64,000 nucleotides of DNA from Clostridia bacterium (GTDB lineage: Bacteria; Bacillota; Clostridia; Peptostreptococcales; Anaerovoracaceae). Positions 1-8,451 of the stretch are shown one piece after another. The notes beneath the pieces were generated by a model. It did no database searches and was not told where the DNA came from. It saw only the letters and a program-made list of their open reading frames with translations. Within the stretch, counting starts at the first letter, position 1, and the number at the start of each line of letters is the position of its first letter. The position numbers and the translations under genes were made by a program. The DNA lies in the NCBI GenBank assembly GCA_910575405.1, contig CAJTER010000004.1:1-64000 (forward strand). The letters run 5' to 3'.

Positions 1-159
1 TACGATACAGAGAAGATGAGCACGGATGAACTGAAAACCCTCATCTGGAGATATTTCATCAGCTATTGGAATAACCGGAGGATCTGTTCCTCTAATGGAG
101 GTCTTCCTCCCATGATAAAACGGCAGCGATACTATGATTCCCTGAAAGAAGCAGCATAG
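1..159 (+). CDS. IS3-type transposase, C-terminal end (partial)
   Basis: The reading frame open from the window edge encodes the last 52 residues of a DDE integrase-core (rve) transposase. It carries the tail pattern YWNNRRICSSNGG-LPP followed by KRQ-YYDSL-EAA, which I recognise from IS3-family transposases of Clostridia. The start and the DDE residues lie outside the window. The gene points towards the recombinase relic at 205, whose C-terminus the element appears to have cut off. Family assignment is from remembered tail sequence, not from a search. Confidence 0.7.
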   Translation, partial: YDTEKMSTDELKTLIWRYFISYWNNRRICSSNGGLPPMIKRQRYYDSLKEAA

Positions 160-201
160 GATACAAAATCCTTGAGGAAAATGTGTCAACTAATCTTGAC
201 A
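1..201 (+). mobile_element. Right end of an IS3-type insertion sequence
   Basis: Transposase tail (1-159) is followed by about 40 non-coding bases ending in TGTCAACTAATCTTGACA (about 184-201), a typical TG...CA insertion-sequence end. Directly after it begins recombinase homology on the other strand, cut in mid-domain, so the element boundary is placed at about 201-207. The left end is outside the window, so target-site duplication cannot be checked. Confidence 0.5.
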
Positions 202-204
202 AAA

Positions 205-707
205 TCATATCCCACGGATGACGCAGGGAGCCCATTCGTATTTGTTTTCTGGGTTCTCAAACCTCCATGAATAATCCTTCTCATTGCGTGTATGAATCCA
301 CCATGACGGGCACGCCATCTTTTCCGTGCGGAAAGCCTTTGCAATCTTCCTCACCCCGAACCCTTTGTTCGCAAGCTCAAATATACGCTTTACCACCCAT
401 GCCGTTTCCCCATCCACAACCAACTTGTTATGGTTATCTGGTGCTTTGCGGTATCCAAACGGGGCGTAGGAGCAGCGATAAAGCCCCGCTTTTGACCTCG
501 CCCGAAAAGACGAACGGATTTTCCTTGAAATATCCCTGCTGTAAAATTCGTTAAACAGGTTACGGAACGGGGTAAAATCGTTGTCGCCTTTTGCGCTGTC
601 TACTCCGTCATTGATTGCGATATATCTAACGTCACGTTCTACGAAAAAGATTTCCGTATAGTAGCCAACTTTCAGATAATCGCACCCTAACCTTGACACA
701 AGGAGAT
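205..707 (-). pseudogene. Large serine recombinase fragment, both ends missing
   Basis: About 165 residues of a Tn4451/Tn5397-type large serine recombinase. The visible part starts inside the resolvase catalytic domain (VSRLG-DYLKVG-YTEIFF, AINDGVD), passes through the RKIRS linker and ends early in the recombinase domain. The N-terminal catalytic serine region is missing and the C-terminus stops at the IS3-type end near 205. No ribosome binding site precedes the GTG at 714. It is therefore a relic. It abuts, head to head, a second recombinase remnant truncated at the homologous codon. Confidence 0.8.
691..703. repeat. 13-base palindrome at the recombinase-recombinase junction
   Basis: CCTTG-ACA-CAAGG lies exactly where the two opposed recombinase remnants meet. 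The serine codon of the shared SRLG motif is at 694-696 for the minus gene and at 711-713 for the plus gene. The palindrome is the likely footprint of whatever event joined the two halves, or of a fold-back joining artefact. Confidence 0.5.
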
Positions 708-2129
708 TTATCACGTCTGGGGCGTGACCATTTAAAGGTCGGGCATTTTACGGAGATTTATTTCCCAATGAAAAATGTAAGGTATATCGCCCTCAATGAC
801 GGGGTGGACACCGCCAACAGGAATAACGATATCGCCGCATTAAAGAACGTGATGAACGAATGGTATGCGGCGCAGACCTCTAAGAAAATCCGTGCGGTAT
901 GGCAGTCCAAAGCAGAACACGGCGAGCGTATCGCTTCCATCGTGCCATATGGGTACAAGAAATCGGAAGATAACCCGAAACAATGGGTAATCGACGAACC
1001 GGCAGCGCAAACTGTAAGGAAGATTTTTGCCCTGTGCCTTGCGGGGAAAGGCCCGATGCAGATTGCAAGGCAGCTTGAGGAGGAACAGATACTCTCCCCT
1101 GCCGCCTATTTTGAATCCATCGGCAGGAAACATGCGCAGAAAGTCCCCAAAAACCCTTGCGGGTGGGAACAGGCGACCGTCGGCTATATCCTTGAAAACA
1201 GGCAGTACACCGGCTGCGCCGTCAATTTCAAAAGCACTACCGTCAGTTACAAAGTCCATAAGAGAATCCAGCACAGCGAGGAGGATTACCAAATCATACC
1301 CGATATGCAGGAAGCCATCATCTCCGAGGAACAATGGCTGAGGGTGCAGGAACTTCGCAAACACAAGCGCAGGCCGACGAAAACCGGCAGGACGAGCCTT
1401 TTTTCGGGACTGCTCTACTGCTACGACTGCAAATCGAAAATGCACTTTGTAGCCGCCAAGAGCATGAAACGGAAACAGGAGCACTTCCGCTGTTCCCAAT
1501 ATAAATCCGGCAGAGGGGAATGTACCATGCACTATATCCGTGATATTGTTCTTGAACAGCTTGTGCTGGAAGCTGTCAGCGACTTATCCGATTTTGTACG
1601 CTGTTACGAGCCGATATTCCTGTATCTGCTGGCAAAGAAAAACAACGCCATGCGGCAGAAGGAATACCAACAGCTTCAGCAGACGGTTGAGAACGACACA
1701 AAGCGGATAGCGGAAATCGACAGGCTGATTGAAAAGGTATTTGAGCAGAACGCAGGCGGCATCCTCTCCGACGAACGGTTTGCGAAAATGCTTCAGAACT
1801 ACGAAAAGGAGCAGAAAACATTAACGCAGGAAGTTGAAGAAAACCGCCAGACCTTGCAGAACTCCGAACAGCGGGTAATGGATTTAAGGCTTATCTTACG
1901 CACTCTGCGGGAGATGACCGACATTAAAGAACTTACGCCTACGCTTGTCAATTCGCTGATTGAGCGTATCGAAGTCCACAACAGCAACAAGTCCAGCGGT
2001 CACAGCCATGTGAAGGTAGACATTTATTTTACGGCGGTGGGTATGATAGATATTCCCACCGAAAAAGAAATCCTTGCCACGATGGAAGAAATACGGAACA
2101 ATCCGCAGGACTTCAAATTTGTGGCGTAA
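693..2129 (+). pseudogene. Large serine recombinase (TndX/TnpX type), N-terminus missing
   Basis: 478 codons from a TTG that has no ribosome binding site. Domains in order: the end of the resolvase catalytic domain (LSRLGRDHLKVG, TEIYF, ALNDGVD), a recombinase domain (about 85-200), a zinc-ribbon domain with CYDC and C-X8-C pattern (about 240-280), a long coiled coil (about 325-400) and a C-terminal domain. Intact relatives have roughly 80 more N-terminal residues carrying the catalytic serine; these are absent, so the protein should be catalytically dead. With tnpV at 5.2 kb it marks a Tn4451/Tn5397-like element relic. Confidence 0.85.
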
Positions 2130-2711
2130 GAAAATGATACGGTGCAACCTCTTTTACCGAGTTACACTGTATCCTACATAAAAACATCCTTATCTGGCGA
2201 CGGCAAAGGTTCTGTGACCTCTACGGTTATAGGAGATACATATTCTGTTAAACGGAGATTATACTTCTGTTTTCATGGTGAGAAGCAGCGTTACATGGAC
2301 AGGGATTTTTTTTACTGGCTTCCTGCCAAACCCCGATATGCTATGTATGGATAAACTCTGCGTTGCATGAGCAGATGGATAACTGCTCGAAAAAAGAACA
2401 TAAAAAAAACCTCCAAACTCTAAAACAGGTCTGGAGAGTGTCTGTTAAGTTTTTGGGCATAGCAAAATCGCCCGCCACACGCCGTTTTTTTATTTGATGG
2501 GCGGTTGCCTTAAAGTCTTATAAAACAAAACAGAGCCAGCGAACGGTAATTTCTCACTTGTTCATCAGCTCTGTATCTTTATCCATGTCTTTGCTATATT
2601 TCTTCTATGTATGTGAAAATTTTTGTTATAACTTGCTGCGTTTATGCTTATTCGCAGACGTTTTAGTAATCTACTCCTTTAAAGATATATGACCTGCAAA
2701 ATGATTACTCG
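2130..2711. other. Intergenic region with no gene recognised
   Basis: About 580 bases between the recombinase relic and the small membrane protein. I see no convincing gene. A weak stem (CGCCC at 2469 pairing with GGGCG near 2500, with a T-run in the loop) is present but does not look like a proper terminator. It may hold the end of the transposon. Confidence 0.4.
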
Positions 2712-2909
2712 TTATTTTTCATTCCCATCATCTTTACTTTTTTCATTCCTAATCAATCCATGATAAAACAGCATAGCACAAACTGCTGATATTGTACCTG
2801 TCGCTGTCTGGTCTAAGTGAATGTCATGCATATTACAAAACATATTGATTACTATTAAAGCAACCAATACCACCGCTGCTACAGCAGCTCCTTTTAATAA
2901 ATGCTTCAT
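2712..2909 (-). CDS. Small membrane protein, unknown function
   Basis: 65 residues: a short basic N-terminus, one hydrophobic segment (about 8-26, AAVAAVVLVALIVINMF), a polar stretch with HDIHLDQ, a second weakly hydrophobic stretch (about 40-53) and a charged tail (KSKDDGNEK). A GGAAATAGGAAG ribosome binding site precedes the ATG. It is divergent from the agrC-like kinase gene, with the 12-base inverted repeat at 3011-3051 between them. It does not resemble AgrD or AgrB. Function unknown; a link to the neighbouring two-component system is only inferred from position. Confidence 0.55.
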   Translation of the reverse strand: MKHLLKGAAVAAVVLVALIVINMFCNMHDIHLDQTATGTISAVCAMLFYHGLIRNEKSKDDGNEK

Positions 2910-3010
2910 ATCTTCCTATTTCCTTTCCAAAATAAATTTATGTACTACAAAATAGTATACCAGAGAAAACAGCAATTCTTTCAAAACAGTCATGAAACGC
3001 CCTAATTCAT

Positions 3011-3051
3011 GAATAAGTGCGTTTTTCTTTTTACAGAACACGCACTTATTC
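3011..3051. repeat. Perfect 12-base inverted repeat upstream of the agrC-like gene
   Basis: GAATAAGTGCGT (3011-3022) and its exact complement ACGCACTTATTC (3040-3051) are separated by 17 bases and end 19 bases before the -35 box of the kinase promoter. It lacks a T-run in the right place for a terminator of either neighbour, so an operator for a dimeric regulator or a recombination site is plausible. Confidence 0.55.
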
Positions 3052-3070
3052 GTCATTTTGGCAGGGGGAG

Positions 3071-3099
3071 TTGATATGAAGAATGGCATAAAGTATAAT
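3071..3099 (+). promoter_or_regulatory. Sigma-A-type promoter of the agrCA-like operon
   Basis: TTGATA (3071-3076), a 17-base spacer and a perfect TATAAT (3094-3099), 36 bases before the kinase start codon. Confidence 0.7.
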
Positions 3100-3135
3100 T
3101 AGGGAAGTAACTATCGAAAGAAGGAATATATTGAA

Positions 3136-4431
3136 ATGCTACTATCTTTTTTTCGGCTTTCCCTTGCTATCCGCAATGTATGGCCTCAGCATATGAACTT
3201 CAAAGCGTTTAGCGTACTTTATATACTGCTGTTAGTTGCTGGAATGCCTGTAACGCTCCTCGCCTGTGTTCCATACGGTTTATTCGGTATTCTGGTGGCG
3301 GTATGTATTTATGGATTGATTGCTTGCCGTGACACTGTGCCACAGAATGTTTTTATGGGTATGATTGGATGTATGCTTGCCGTTGTGACAGAGAATTTGC
3401 TGGCAAATTTTCTTTATATACTGATTCCCTCACCTTTATCAAATCAGTGGTATTTTTTTTACGGCATCGATTTGATTTATACTTTGCTGTTTTATTGTAT
3501 TACGCTGCTTTGCGGCAAGCTGCTGAAAAAAGTATTCCTGTCTGGCAAAGGTATTTTACGTCTTCCGCAGACATGGTATGTGATAGATGCTGCATTACTG
3601 CTCCTTATAACCATCTATCTGTTTGATAATTTGATTCCAGGACAAAACGGCTCTATCGGCAAAATGATATATAATAATGCCTTACATATTTCGGGGTATC
3701 TGCTTGTGATGTGTTGTTTACTTCTGGCTATGCGCCGCTCTTATCTGGAACGGATACAGACCGAAGCAAAGCAAAAAGCTATGCAGGACTTACAGGACTA
3801 CACACGGAATTTAGAAGCTATGTATAACAGCCTGCGCTCCTTTAAGCATGATTATGTTAATATTCTGCTCTCTTTATCTGGTTATATTGAAGATGGTGAT
3901 ATGGATAGGTTAAAGGATTTTTTTGAAAGCAAAATCTTCCCAACGAAAAATTTGATTACGGGGGAAGATTATAAACTGAACCAGCTTAGCAATATCAGTG
4001 TGTTGGAAATCAAAAGCCTGCTCTCAGCAAAAATGATTTACGCCCATGAATCGGGGATTGACGTCACCATTGATATTCCCGACAAAGTGGAAAGTTTTCT
4101 GATAGACACGGTAGACCTTGCCAGAATACTGGGAATTTTTTTGGACAATGCGATTGAAGCCACATTGGAGACAGAACAGCCGCAAATAGGCTTAAATATC
4201 ATCCAGAATAAAACTGGCGTATCAATCATCATAAGCAACCACTTTCGGGATAACAGTCTAATGCTGCATAAATTAAAGCAAACAGGCTTTAGCACAAAAA
4301 TCGGGCATCAAGGAATCGGGCTTGGGAACGCCCAGAAAATCATCAGTTCTTATGACAACGTGCTATTAGAAACAACAATGAAATGCGACTATTTTACACA
4401 ACATATAGAACTCACTGAGAGAAAGGAATGA
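3136..4431 (+). CDS. AgrC-like sensor histidine kinase (GHKL type)
   Basis: 431 residues. The N-terminal half (about 1-200) has some six hydrophobic membrane segments. It is followed by a helix with the phosphorylation motif SFKHDYVN (His238), typical of AgrC/quorum-sensing kinases, and a GHKL ATPase domain with the N-box FLDNAIEA and a GIGLGNA G-box near the C-terminus. The family senses secreted peptides and phosphorylates a LytTR regulator; that regulator gene follows after 6 bases. No agrB or agrD was found nearby, so the peptide source is unknown. The ATG at 3136 is preceded by AAGGAAT. Confidence 0.9.
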   Translation: MLLSFFRLSLAIRNVWPQHMNFKAFSVLYILLLVAGMPVTLLACVPYGLFGILVAVCIYGLIACRDTVPQNVFMGMIGCMLAVVTENLLANFLYILIPSPLSNQWYFFYGIDLIYTLLFYCITLLCGKLLKKVFLSGKGILRLPQTWYVIDAALLLLITIYLFDNLIPGQNGSIGKMIYNNALHISGYLLVMCCLLLAMRRSYLERIQTEAKQKAMQDLQDYTRNLEAMYNSLRSFKHDYVNILLSLSGYIEDGDMDRLKDFFESKIFPTKNLITGEDYKLNQLSNISVLEIKSLLSAKMIYAHESGIDVTIDIPDKVESFLIDTVDLARILGIFLDNAIEATLETEQPQIGLNIIQNKTGVSIIISNHFRDNSLMLHKLKQTGFSTKIGHQGIGLGNAQKIISSYDNVLLETTMKCDYFTQHIELTERKE

Positions 4432-4437
4432 CATCAT

Positions 4438-5157
4438 ATGTTGGATATCTTTGTATGCGAAGACAATGCCGCACAGCGGCGGACTGTTGTAAATATCATT
4501 CAAAATACTGTTCTGATAGAAGAATTAGATATGCAGCTTACTTTAGATACAGGAGACCCTTATATGTTGTTGGAAAAAGTCAAGACCAGCCAGAACACAG
4601 GCATTTATTTCCTTGACATTGACTTGAACAGCAACATGAATGGAATGAAGCTGGCACAGCAAATCAGATTGTATGACCCCCGTGGTTTCATCATATTCAT
4701 AACAGCACATTCAGAACTGAGCTATATGACTTTTCAGTATCGGGTAGAGGCAATGGACTTTGTATTAAAAGACAACCCTGCCGAAGCAAAAGTGAAACTT
4801 AGAGAATGTCTATTAAATGCTATGGAACGACATACGCTTCAAACCAACAAGACACATAAGGTCTATACCCTTGAAGTTGGCGGACGAAAAATCAGCGTGG
4901 ATTATGAAGATATTTTATTTTTTGAAACTTCCAGAAATATCCATAAAGTCATTCTCCATGCAAAAGACCGCCAGATTGAATTTCCCAGCACCTTAAAAGA
5001 ACTAACAGGTGTATTGGACAGCAATTTTGTGCGCTGCCATCGGGCATTTTTGGTAAACAAAAATAATATAAAAGAAGTTGACACTAAAAATCGAATTATC
5101 CATTTTGCCAATGGAGAAACGTGCCTGATGTCCACACGTATGATGAAAGGGCTTTAA
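4438..5157 (+). CDS. AgrA-like response regulator with LytTR DNA-binding domain
   Basis: 239 residues. A receiver domain (about 1-125, phospho-acceptor Asp60 in FLDIDLN) is followed by a LytTR domain (about 140-235, with FFETSRNIHKV and the C-terminal pattern FVRCHRAFLVN). LytTR proteins bind direct repeats rather than palindromes. It is co-transcribed with the kinase upstream and followed by a strong terminator. It is expected to activate genes in response to the AgrC-like signal; the target genes are not evident in this window. Confidence 0.9.
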   Translation: MLDIFVCEDNAAQRRTVVNIIQNTVLIEELDMQLTLDTGDPYMLLEKVKTSQNTGIYFLDIDLNSNMNGMKLAQQIRLYDPRGFIIFITAHSELSYMTFQYRVEAMDFVLKDNPAEAKVKLRECLLNAMERHTLQTNKTHKVYTLEVGGRKISVDYEDILFFETSRNIHKVILHAKDRQIEFPSTLKELTGVLDSNFVRCHRAFLVNKNNIKEVDTKNRIIHFANGETCLMSTRMMKGL

Positions 5158-5209
5158 AGCAATTTTCAATACTGTCATCTTCACATTGAAATTGTATTGT
5201 TTGACGAAA

Positions 5210-5240
5210 ATAAGGGTGAGGTTTTCCCCACCCTTATCTT
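5210..5240. terminator. Bidirectional terminator between agrA-like gene and tnpV
   Basis: ATAAGGGTG (5210-5218) pairs with CACCCTTAT (5229-5237) around a short loop, followed by TCTTTT on the plus strand. It lies between two convergent genes and can serve both. Confidence 0.75.
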
Positions 5241-5615
5241 TTACATTTGAATAATTTCCTCGTTCACAATCTCCCTTGCACACGCCCTTATGTTGTTGAG
5301 CCGTCCTGTCCATTCTAAGGCGTTTTCTTCCTTTAGACGTTCCGTTATGCCCTGTGCCTGTTTCATGCCCTCTATGAGCCTTTCAAAGCGTTTCTGTGCC
5401 TGCCTGTCGATGTCGGCAAGGTAGGCGTTAAGCCTGCCGCTTGTGAGAAGATTGGTGTATGTAACCTTGCGGTACTGCTTCAGATAGTCCAGATGCCGCT
5501 GTCCCCATATGCCTATCGGCAGTTCTTCTTCGGCGGGTAATCGTAAATCTGGAATAAAATATCCATTTTCTTCATGATATGTGCCGTCTAACTGTTCAAA
5601 TAGCGATTTTATCAT
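5241..5615 (-). CDS. tnpV: TnpV transposon-encoded protein
   Basis: 124 residues from ATG 5615, chosen because GGAGG lies 8 bases upstream; an in-frame codon further upstream has no such site. The sequence shows the TnpV signature: FEQLDGTYHEENGYFIPDL near the start, PIGIWGQRHLDYLK, then YTNLLTSGRLNAYLADID and a helical tail ending VNEEI. TnpV is an accessory protein of Tn4451-type mobilizable transposons; its biochemical role is not established. It supports reading 0.2-5.7 kb as a Tn4451-like relic. Confidence 0.85.
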   Translation of the reverse strand: MIKSLFEQLDGTYHEENGYFIPDLRLPAEEELPIGIWGQRHLDYLKQYRKVTYTNLLTSGRLNAYLADIDRQAQKRFERLIEGMKQAQGITERLKEENALEWTGRLNNIRACAREIVNEEIIQM

Positions 5616-5802
5616 TTTGTAATTCCTCCAAACAAGATATTCACTCCACATATTTGTGTCTGCTGTCTTAAACACATTTTTTGAGTTTTATCCTTATCTG
5701 GTTTCATTCATGTGTTAATGTTTAACACATAAGTAATTTCTCTTTCTTTTATTATAACGTAAAAGGTGTCCAGATCAAAATAGCAAAATGAAAAAGTTCT
5801 AT

Positions 5803-6474
5803 CTAAAGGACTTCTACGACCGAGTAGTCCCCAAAGTCGAGAATCCGGCTTGTCCTGTATGCAAGGGGATGGCAAAAAATGGGCCCGTCCACTGCCAGTG
5901 TATGATACTCCCCATTTTCACCGCATACATCGATTCCGCATTTTGAAAATTCCCGCACTGCATCCTCATCCAAAATCCGGCCCAGCAGGGATTTTGGCAG
6001 CAGAGTATTGTTGATGGATTTGATCAGGCACTGGTAGCCCAGCTCCAGCAGCTCATACACGTTTTGCCTTCTGTCCTTTTGCCACAGAGGGAACACGGGT
6101 TTCAGGCCGGCATTTTTGCAGCGCTCCTCGCCCCAGGCCCTGTTTTCCTCAATGTCGATATCGCCAAAGCAGGCAAGCTCCGCTCCCATGGCCTTTGCCT
6201 TTTTCAGGGCTTCTTCCATGGCAAGGTGGTAGTCCCTGCCTTCTGCAGGCGCACAGATCATGGGGATTCCCAGTGCCTCTTCATACTGCTTCAGCATCCC
6301 CTGGTCTGCTCCGTGGAAATAGGAGCGGTTTACGTCTTTGTTTATCATGACGATAAGAGCCGCCGACTCATACTGGTTCAGCATTTTGTGCAGCGCCAGG
6401 GTGCTGTCCTTGCCGCAGCTGTAGGACATGACGAATGTTTGCTTTTTTCCGCTGTTCAATCTCATTTCCTCCAT
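5803..6474 (-). CDS. Dph6-related ATP pyrophosphatase (adenine nucleotide alpha hydrolase)
   Basis: 223 residues. The N-terminal PP-loop SYSCGKDSTLALHK (about 18-30) binds ATP; downstream motifs include PMICAPAEGRDY, FGDIDIEENR and the C-terminal ENGEYHTLAVDGP, the signature of the DUF71/Dph6 family. Archaeal and eukaryotic members amidate diphthine; bacteria lack diphthamide, so the bacterial substrate is unknown, and the gene should not be called diphthamide synthase. No strong ribosome binding site is seen for the first ATG, and the ATG at 6465 has GGAGG too close, so the start is uncertain by three codons. First chromosomal gene after the transposon relic. Confidence 0.85.
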   Translation of the reverse strand: MEEMRLNSGKKQTFVMSYSCGKDSTLALHKMLNQYESAALIVMINKDVNRSYFHGADQGMLKQYEEALGIPMICAPAEGRDYHLAMEEALKKAKAMGAELACFGDIDIEENRAWGEERCKNAGLKPVFPLWQKDRRQNVYELLELGYQCLIKSINNTLLPKSLLGRILDEDAVREFSKCGIDVCGENGEYHTLAVDGPIFCHPLAYRTSRILDFGDYSVVEVL

Positions 6475-6541
6475 CTTTAAAATTCATGCTAATATTCTAC
6501 CATTTGCAGCACAGTATGAAAAGGAGAATCAGCACACATTT

Positions 6542-6763
6542 TTATTCGGCTGTGTGATCCAGCGCTTCCTGCTGCTCCTGCAGGCTATCAAAAGCAGTTC
6601 GAACATCCTTCTCCAGCTCATAAATCCAGTAAGCGACTCCGCGAATCGCTTCCATATATGGGCCAATTTCATAAGGGTTGCTTTCTTCTGCTGTGCAGAT
6701 CGCCCGTAGCGTGCTCCTTATGATTTTGGCCTTCTCCCTGATTTCCTCCAGCGCATCTCTCAA
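6542..6763 (-). CDS. Small helical protein of the YMEAI family (unknown function)
   Basis: About 73 residues from a TTG at 6763 (AGGGG about 10 bases upstream). Mostly alpha-helical, acidic, with the motif YMEAIRGVAYWIYELEKDV near the middle and EQQEALDHTAE at the end. The same motif (YMEAIHGSVQQAQ) occurs in the partial gene at the right window edge, and a decayed tail lies at 14.86 kb, so this is a family with three copies here. Its 5' end coincides with the point where mttB homology is lost (about 6762-6775), so the original start may have been removed. Function unknown. Confidence 0.5.
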   Translation of the reverse strand: MRDALEEIREKAKIIRSTLRAICTAEESNPYEIGPYMEAIRGVAYWIYELEKDVRTAFDSLQEQQEALDHTAE

Positions 6764-7533
6764 TTGGATGTTGCCCCTGACAGATCCATGGAAATGATGT
6801 TGCATGGAATGCCGGCTCTGGCACCCAGAATCAGCGCGTCAGTGGCGGTAGGATTCAGCTGCAGAGGACTGGTGGGACACAGATTAAAGGTAACGAGGGG
6901 TCTTTTTTTGAGTGCCTCGCGTCCTCCGGCCAGAAAAGTGGCCATATCAATGATCTTTTCGATGTTGTCCTTTCCGTCCGGCCCGATAAAGCAGTGCTTG
7001 GTTGTGTTGTGAAACATGGCTTCCATATTGTGCAGCGCCTGGACGCTTCCTGCCTTGTCCTGGGATGCTACAGAACGGTACGCGCATGGAAGCACGTTGA
7101 TGGCATCAATGACTCTGGTATTGCGCTCCAAATCCGCTTTCACGGATCTGCGGTATTCCTTTGTATACGGATCGATGACATTGACGCCTTCGCCAAAATT
7201 GATGAAGGATACTTTTTTCTGTTTGATTACATAATCGTTCTTTGGGTTTCTGCCTGCCAAAAGAACAACCGATGGCGCTGTACGAATGCTCTCCTCTACG
7301 ATATGGGCTGGAATTTTTACAATTTCTCCCTCTATCACGCATCCGCCTTCCGCAAAGAGCTCGCGTGCCTCTTCACTTTCCACCTTCACGCCAACTTCCA
7401 TCAGAACATTCAGGCTGGCAGCATGCAGCATATAAAGCTCATCTTCTGTCAGCTCACTGCTCCTCGCAATGGCGTATTGAATGCTGTCGAGTATGCCAGC
7501 CTTGCTTCTTTCACGTCTTTCGCGTTTTGCCAT
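6760..7533 (-). pseudogene. MttB-family methyltransferase, C-terminal half missing
   Basis: 257 residues of a trimethylamine methyltransferase (MttB) family protein; full members are about 470-500 residues. Visible: MLHAASLNVLMEVGVKVESEEARELF, INFGEGVNVIDP and PLVTFNLCPTSPLQL, ending at NIISMDLSGATS where homology stops and a stop codon follows two codons later. The family methylates corrinoid proteins from methylamines or betaines; the pyrrolysine position of true MttB would lie in the lost half. No corrinoid protein or RamA-like activase is nearby. Start at ATG 7533 after AGGAGG. It ends inside the start of the YMEAI small gene, which marks the deletion junction. Confidence 0.8.
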
Positions 7534-7560
7534 TTTTCCTCCTCTAAAACGTATTTTCAA

Positions 7561-7864
7561 AGTAATAACGAATATTGCCGTCCCGGTGTATCAAAACAGG
7601 TTCTGCACCAGGGATCAAGTGGCTCTCTTCACTTTCATATATACGCACTAACCATGCCAAAACCCGAGCTCTGAAGCATTTTTTTCTTCCCTAGCCCTGC
7701 GGATAAAAGAAAAAGGCCATTTTCAGCCTTTTTCTCCTTCTTGCATTGTGATATAAAGGATTCACCCCGCGCTTGGCATACTCAGGTTCCTCCTCTTTGT
7801 ATGAACAAAATATGTATTCTCGCCATGTACAAATTTCGTTTATTATGAACACTTTATGTAACCT
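7561..7864. other. Intergenic region upstream of the mttB relic
   Basis: About 300 bases with no gene. It contains the terminator-like hairpin at 7710-7733 and AT-rich stretches that could hold the promoter of the mttB relic; no clear -35/-10 pair was identified. Confidence 0.4.
7710..7733. terminator. Intrinsic terminator downstream of the GNAT gene
   Basis: AAAAAGGC (7710-7717) and GCCTTTTT (7726-7733) form a perfect stem flanked by A and T runs, usable in both directions. The upstream minus-strand gene is the acetyltransferase at 7865-8302. Confidence 0.7.
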
Positions 7865-8302
7865 CTAAAACACTTTCTTCATAATGCTGGGAAAGCAGGT
7901 TACTCCAAAGTCCTCACAGGTCTGACATCTGGAAATATCCGGCGCCGTCTCCCGCTCCATTTCCTTCCAGCCAAACTTGCTGTAAAAAGCGGGCACTTTT
8001 CCCACCAGCCACATTTCTCCGGCGCCCAGGGATTTCGCTTCGTCTTCGGCAATCCGCAGGAGCTTTTTTCCCATTCCGCTTCCGCGCAGCTCCTCCTTCA
8101 CCGCCAGATCTGCCAGCACGTAGCAGCCATCCCGCTTCTGCAGAGTTGCCGCCGCCAAAAGCTCGCCTGTTTCCCCGTCCTCCCATTTCCAACTTTTCAG
8201 CGTGCCCTGGGGCGCTGTTTCGCTTACCTCGATTTCCAGCCCATTGTCCTTGTAAAAGGCCGACAGCCTTGCAAAATCGCCGGTTTCTTTGGTCCCTTTC
8301 AT
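7865..8302 (-). CDS. GNAT-family N-acetyltransferase
   Basis: 145 residues. The acetyl-CoA binding motif A is clear: LAVKEELRGSGMGKKLLRIAEDEA (about 65-90, core R-G-S-G-M-G-K). A C-terminal segment with FYSKFGWKE fits motif B and the final strand. GNAT enzymes transfer acetyl groups from acetyl-CoA to amines; the substrate is not predictable here. AAGGAGG precedes the ATG by 6 bases. Monocistronic, with terminators on both sides. Confidence 0.85.
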   Translation of the reverse strand: MKGTKETGDFARLSAFYKDNGLEIEVSETAPQGTLKSWKWEDGETGELLAAATLQKRDGCYVLADLAVKEELRGSGMGKKLLRIAEDEAKSLGAGEMWLVGKVPAFYSKFGWKEMERETAPDISRCQTCEDFGVTCFPSIMKKVF

Positions 8303-8394
8303 AATTGCCTCCTTGTTGTTCTTCTCCTTGCTTTACGGTTTTAACGTTTAATAGCGTCTAATAGTATGTTACAAAATTTTTCCCGCAATTACAA

Positions 8395-8438
8395 CAGCCG
8401 CCAGGGATAAATGCTGCATTTCATCACTTTGGCGGCTG
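8395..8438 (-). terminator. Terminator of the esterase gene
   Basis: CAGCCGCCA (8395-8403) pairs with TGGCGGCTG (8430-8438), 13 bases beyond the esterase stop codon. The T-rich tail on the minus strand is only moderate. Confidence 0.6.
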
Positions 8439-8451
8439 AATAAAGGCTTTT

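Noticed and set aside
840-1532. Long open frame on the minus strand inside the serine recombinase relic
   Set aside because: It lies wholly within the recombinase coding sequence on the other strand, has no ribosome binding site and no protein-like family features.
2142-2354. Possible 70-codon gene after the recombinase relic
   Set aside because: No ribosome binding site, biased composition and no recognisable motif.
2469-2505. GC stem with a T-run in its loop, possible terminator
   Set aside because: Only about five base pairs, and the T-run is in the loop rather than after the stem.
2712-2909. Small membrane gene as an AgrD peptide precursor
   Set aside because: It lacks the amphipathic start, the Cys/Ser in a short peptide core and the acidic tail expected of AgrD, and no AgrB is near.
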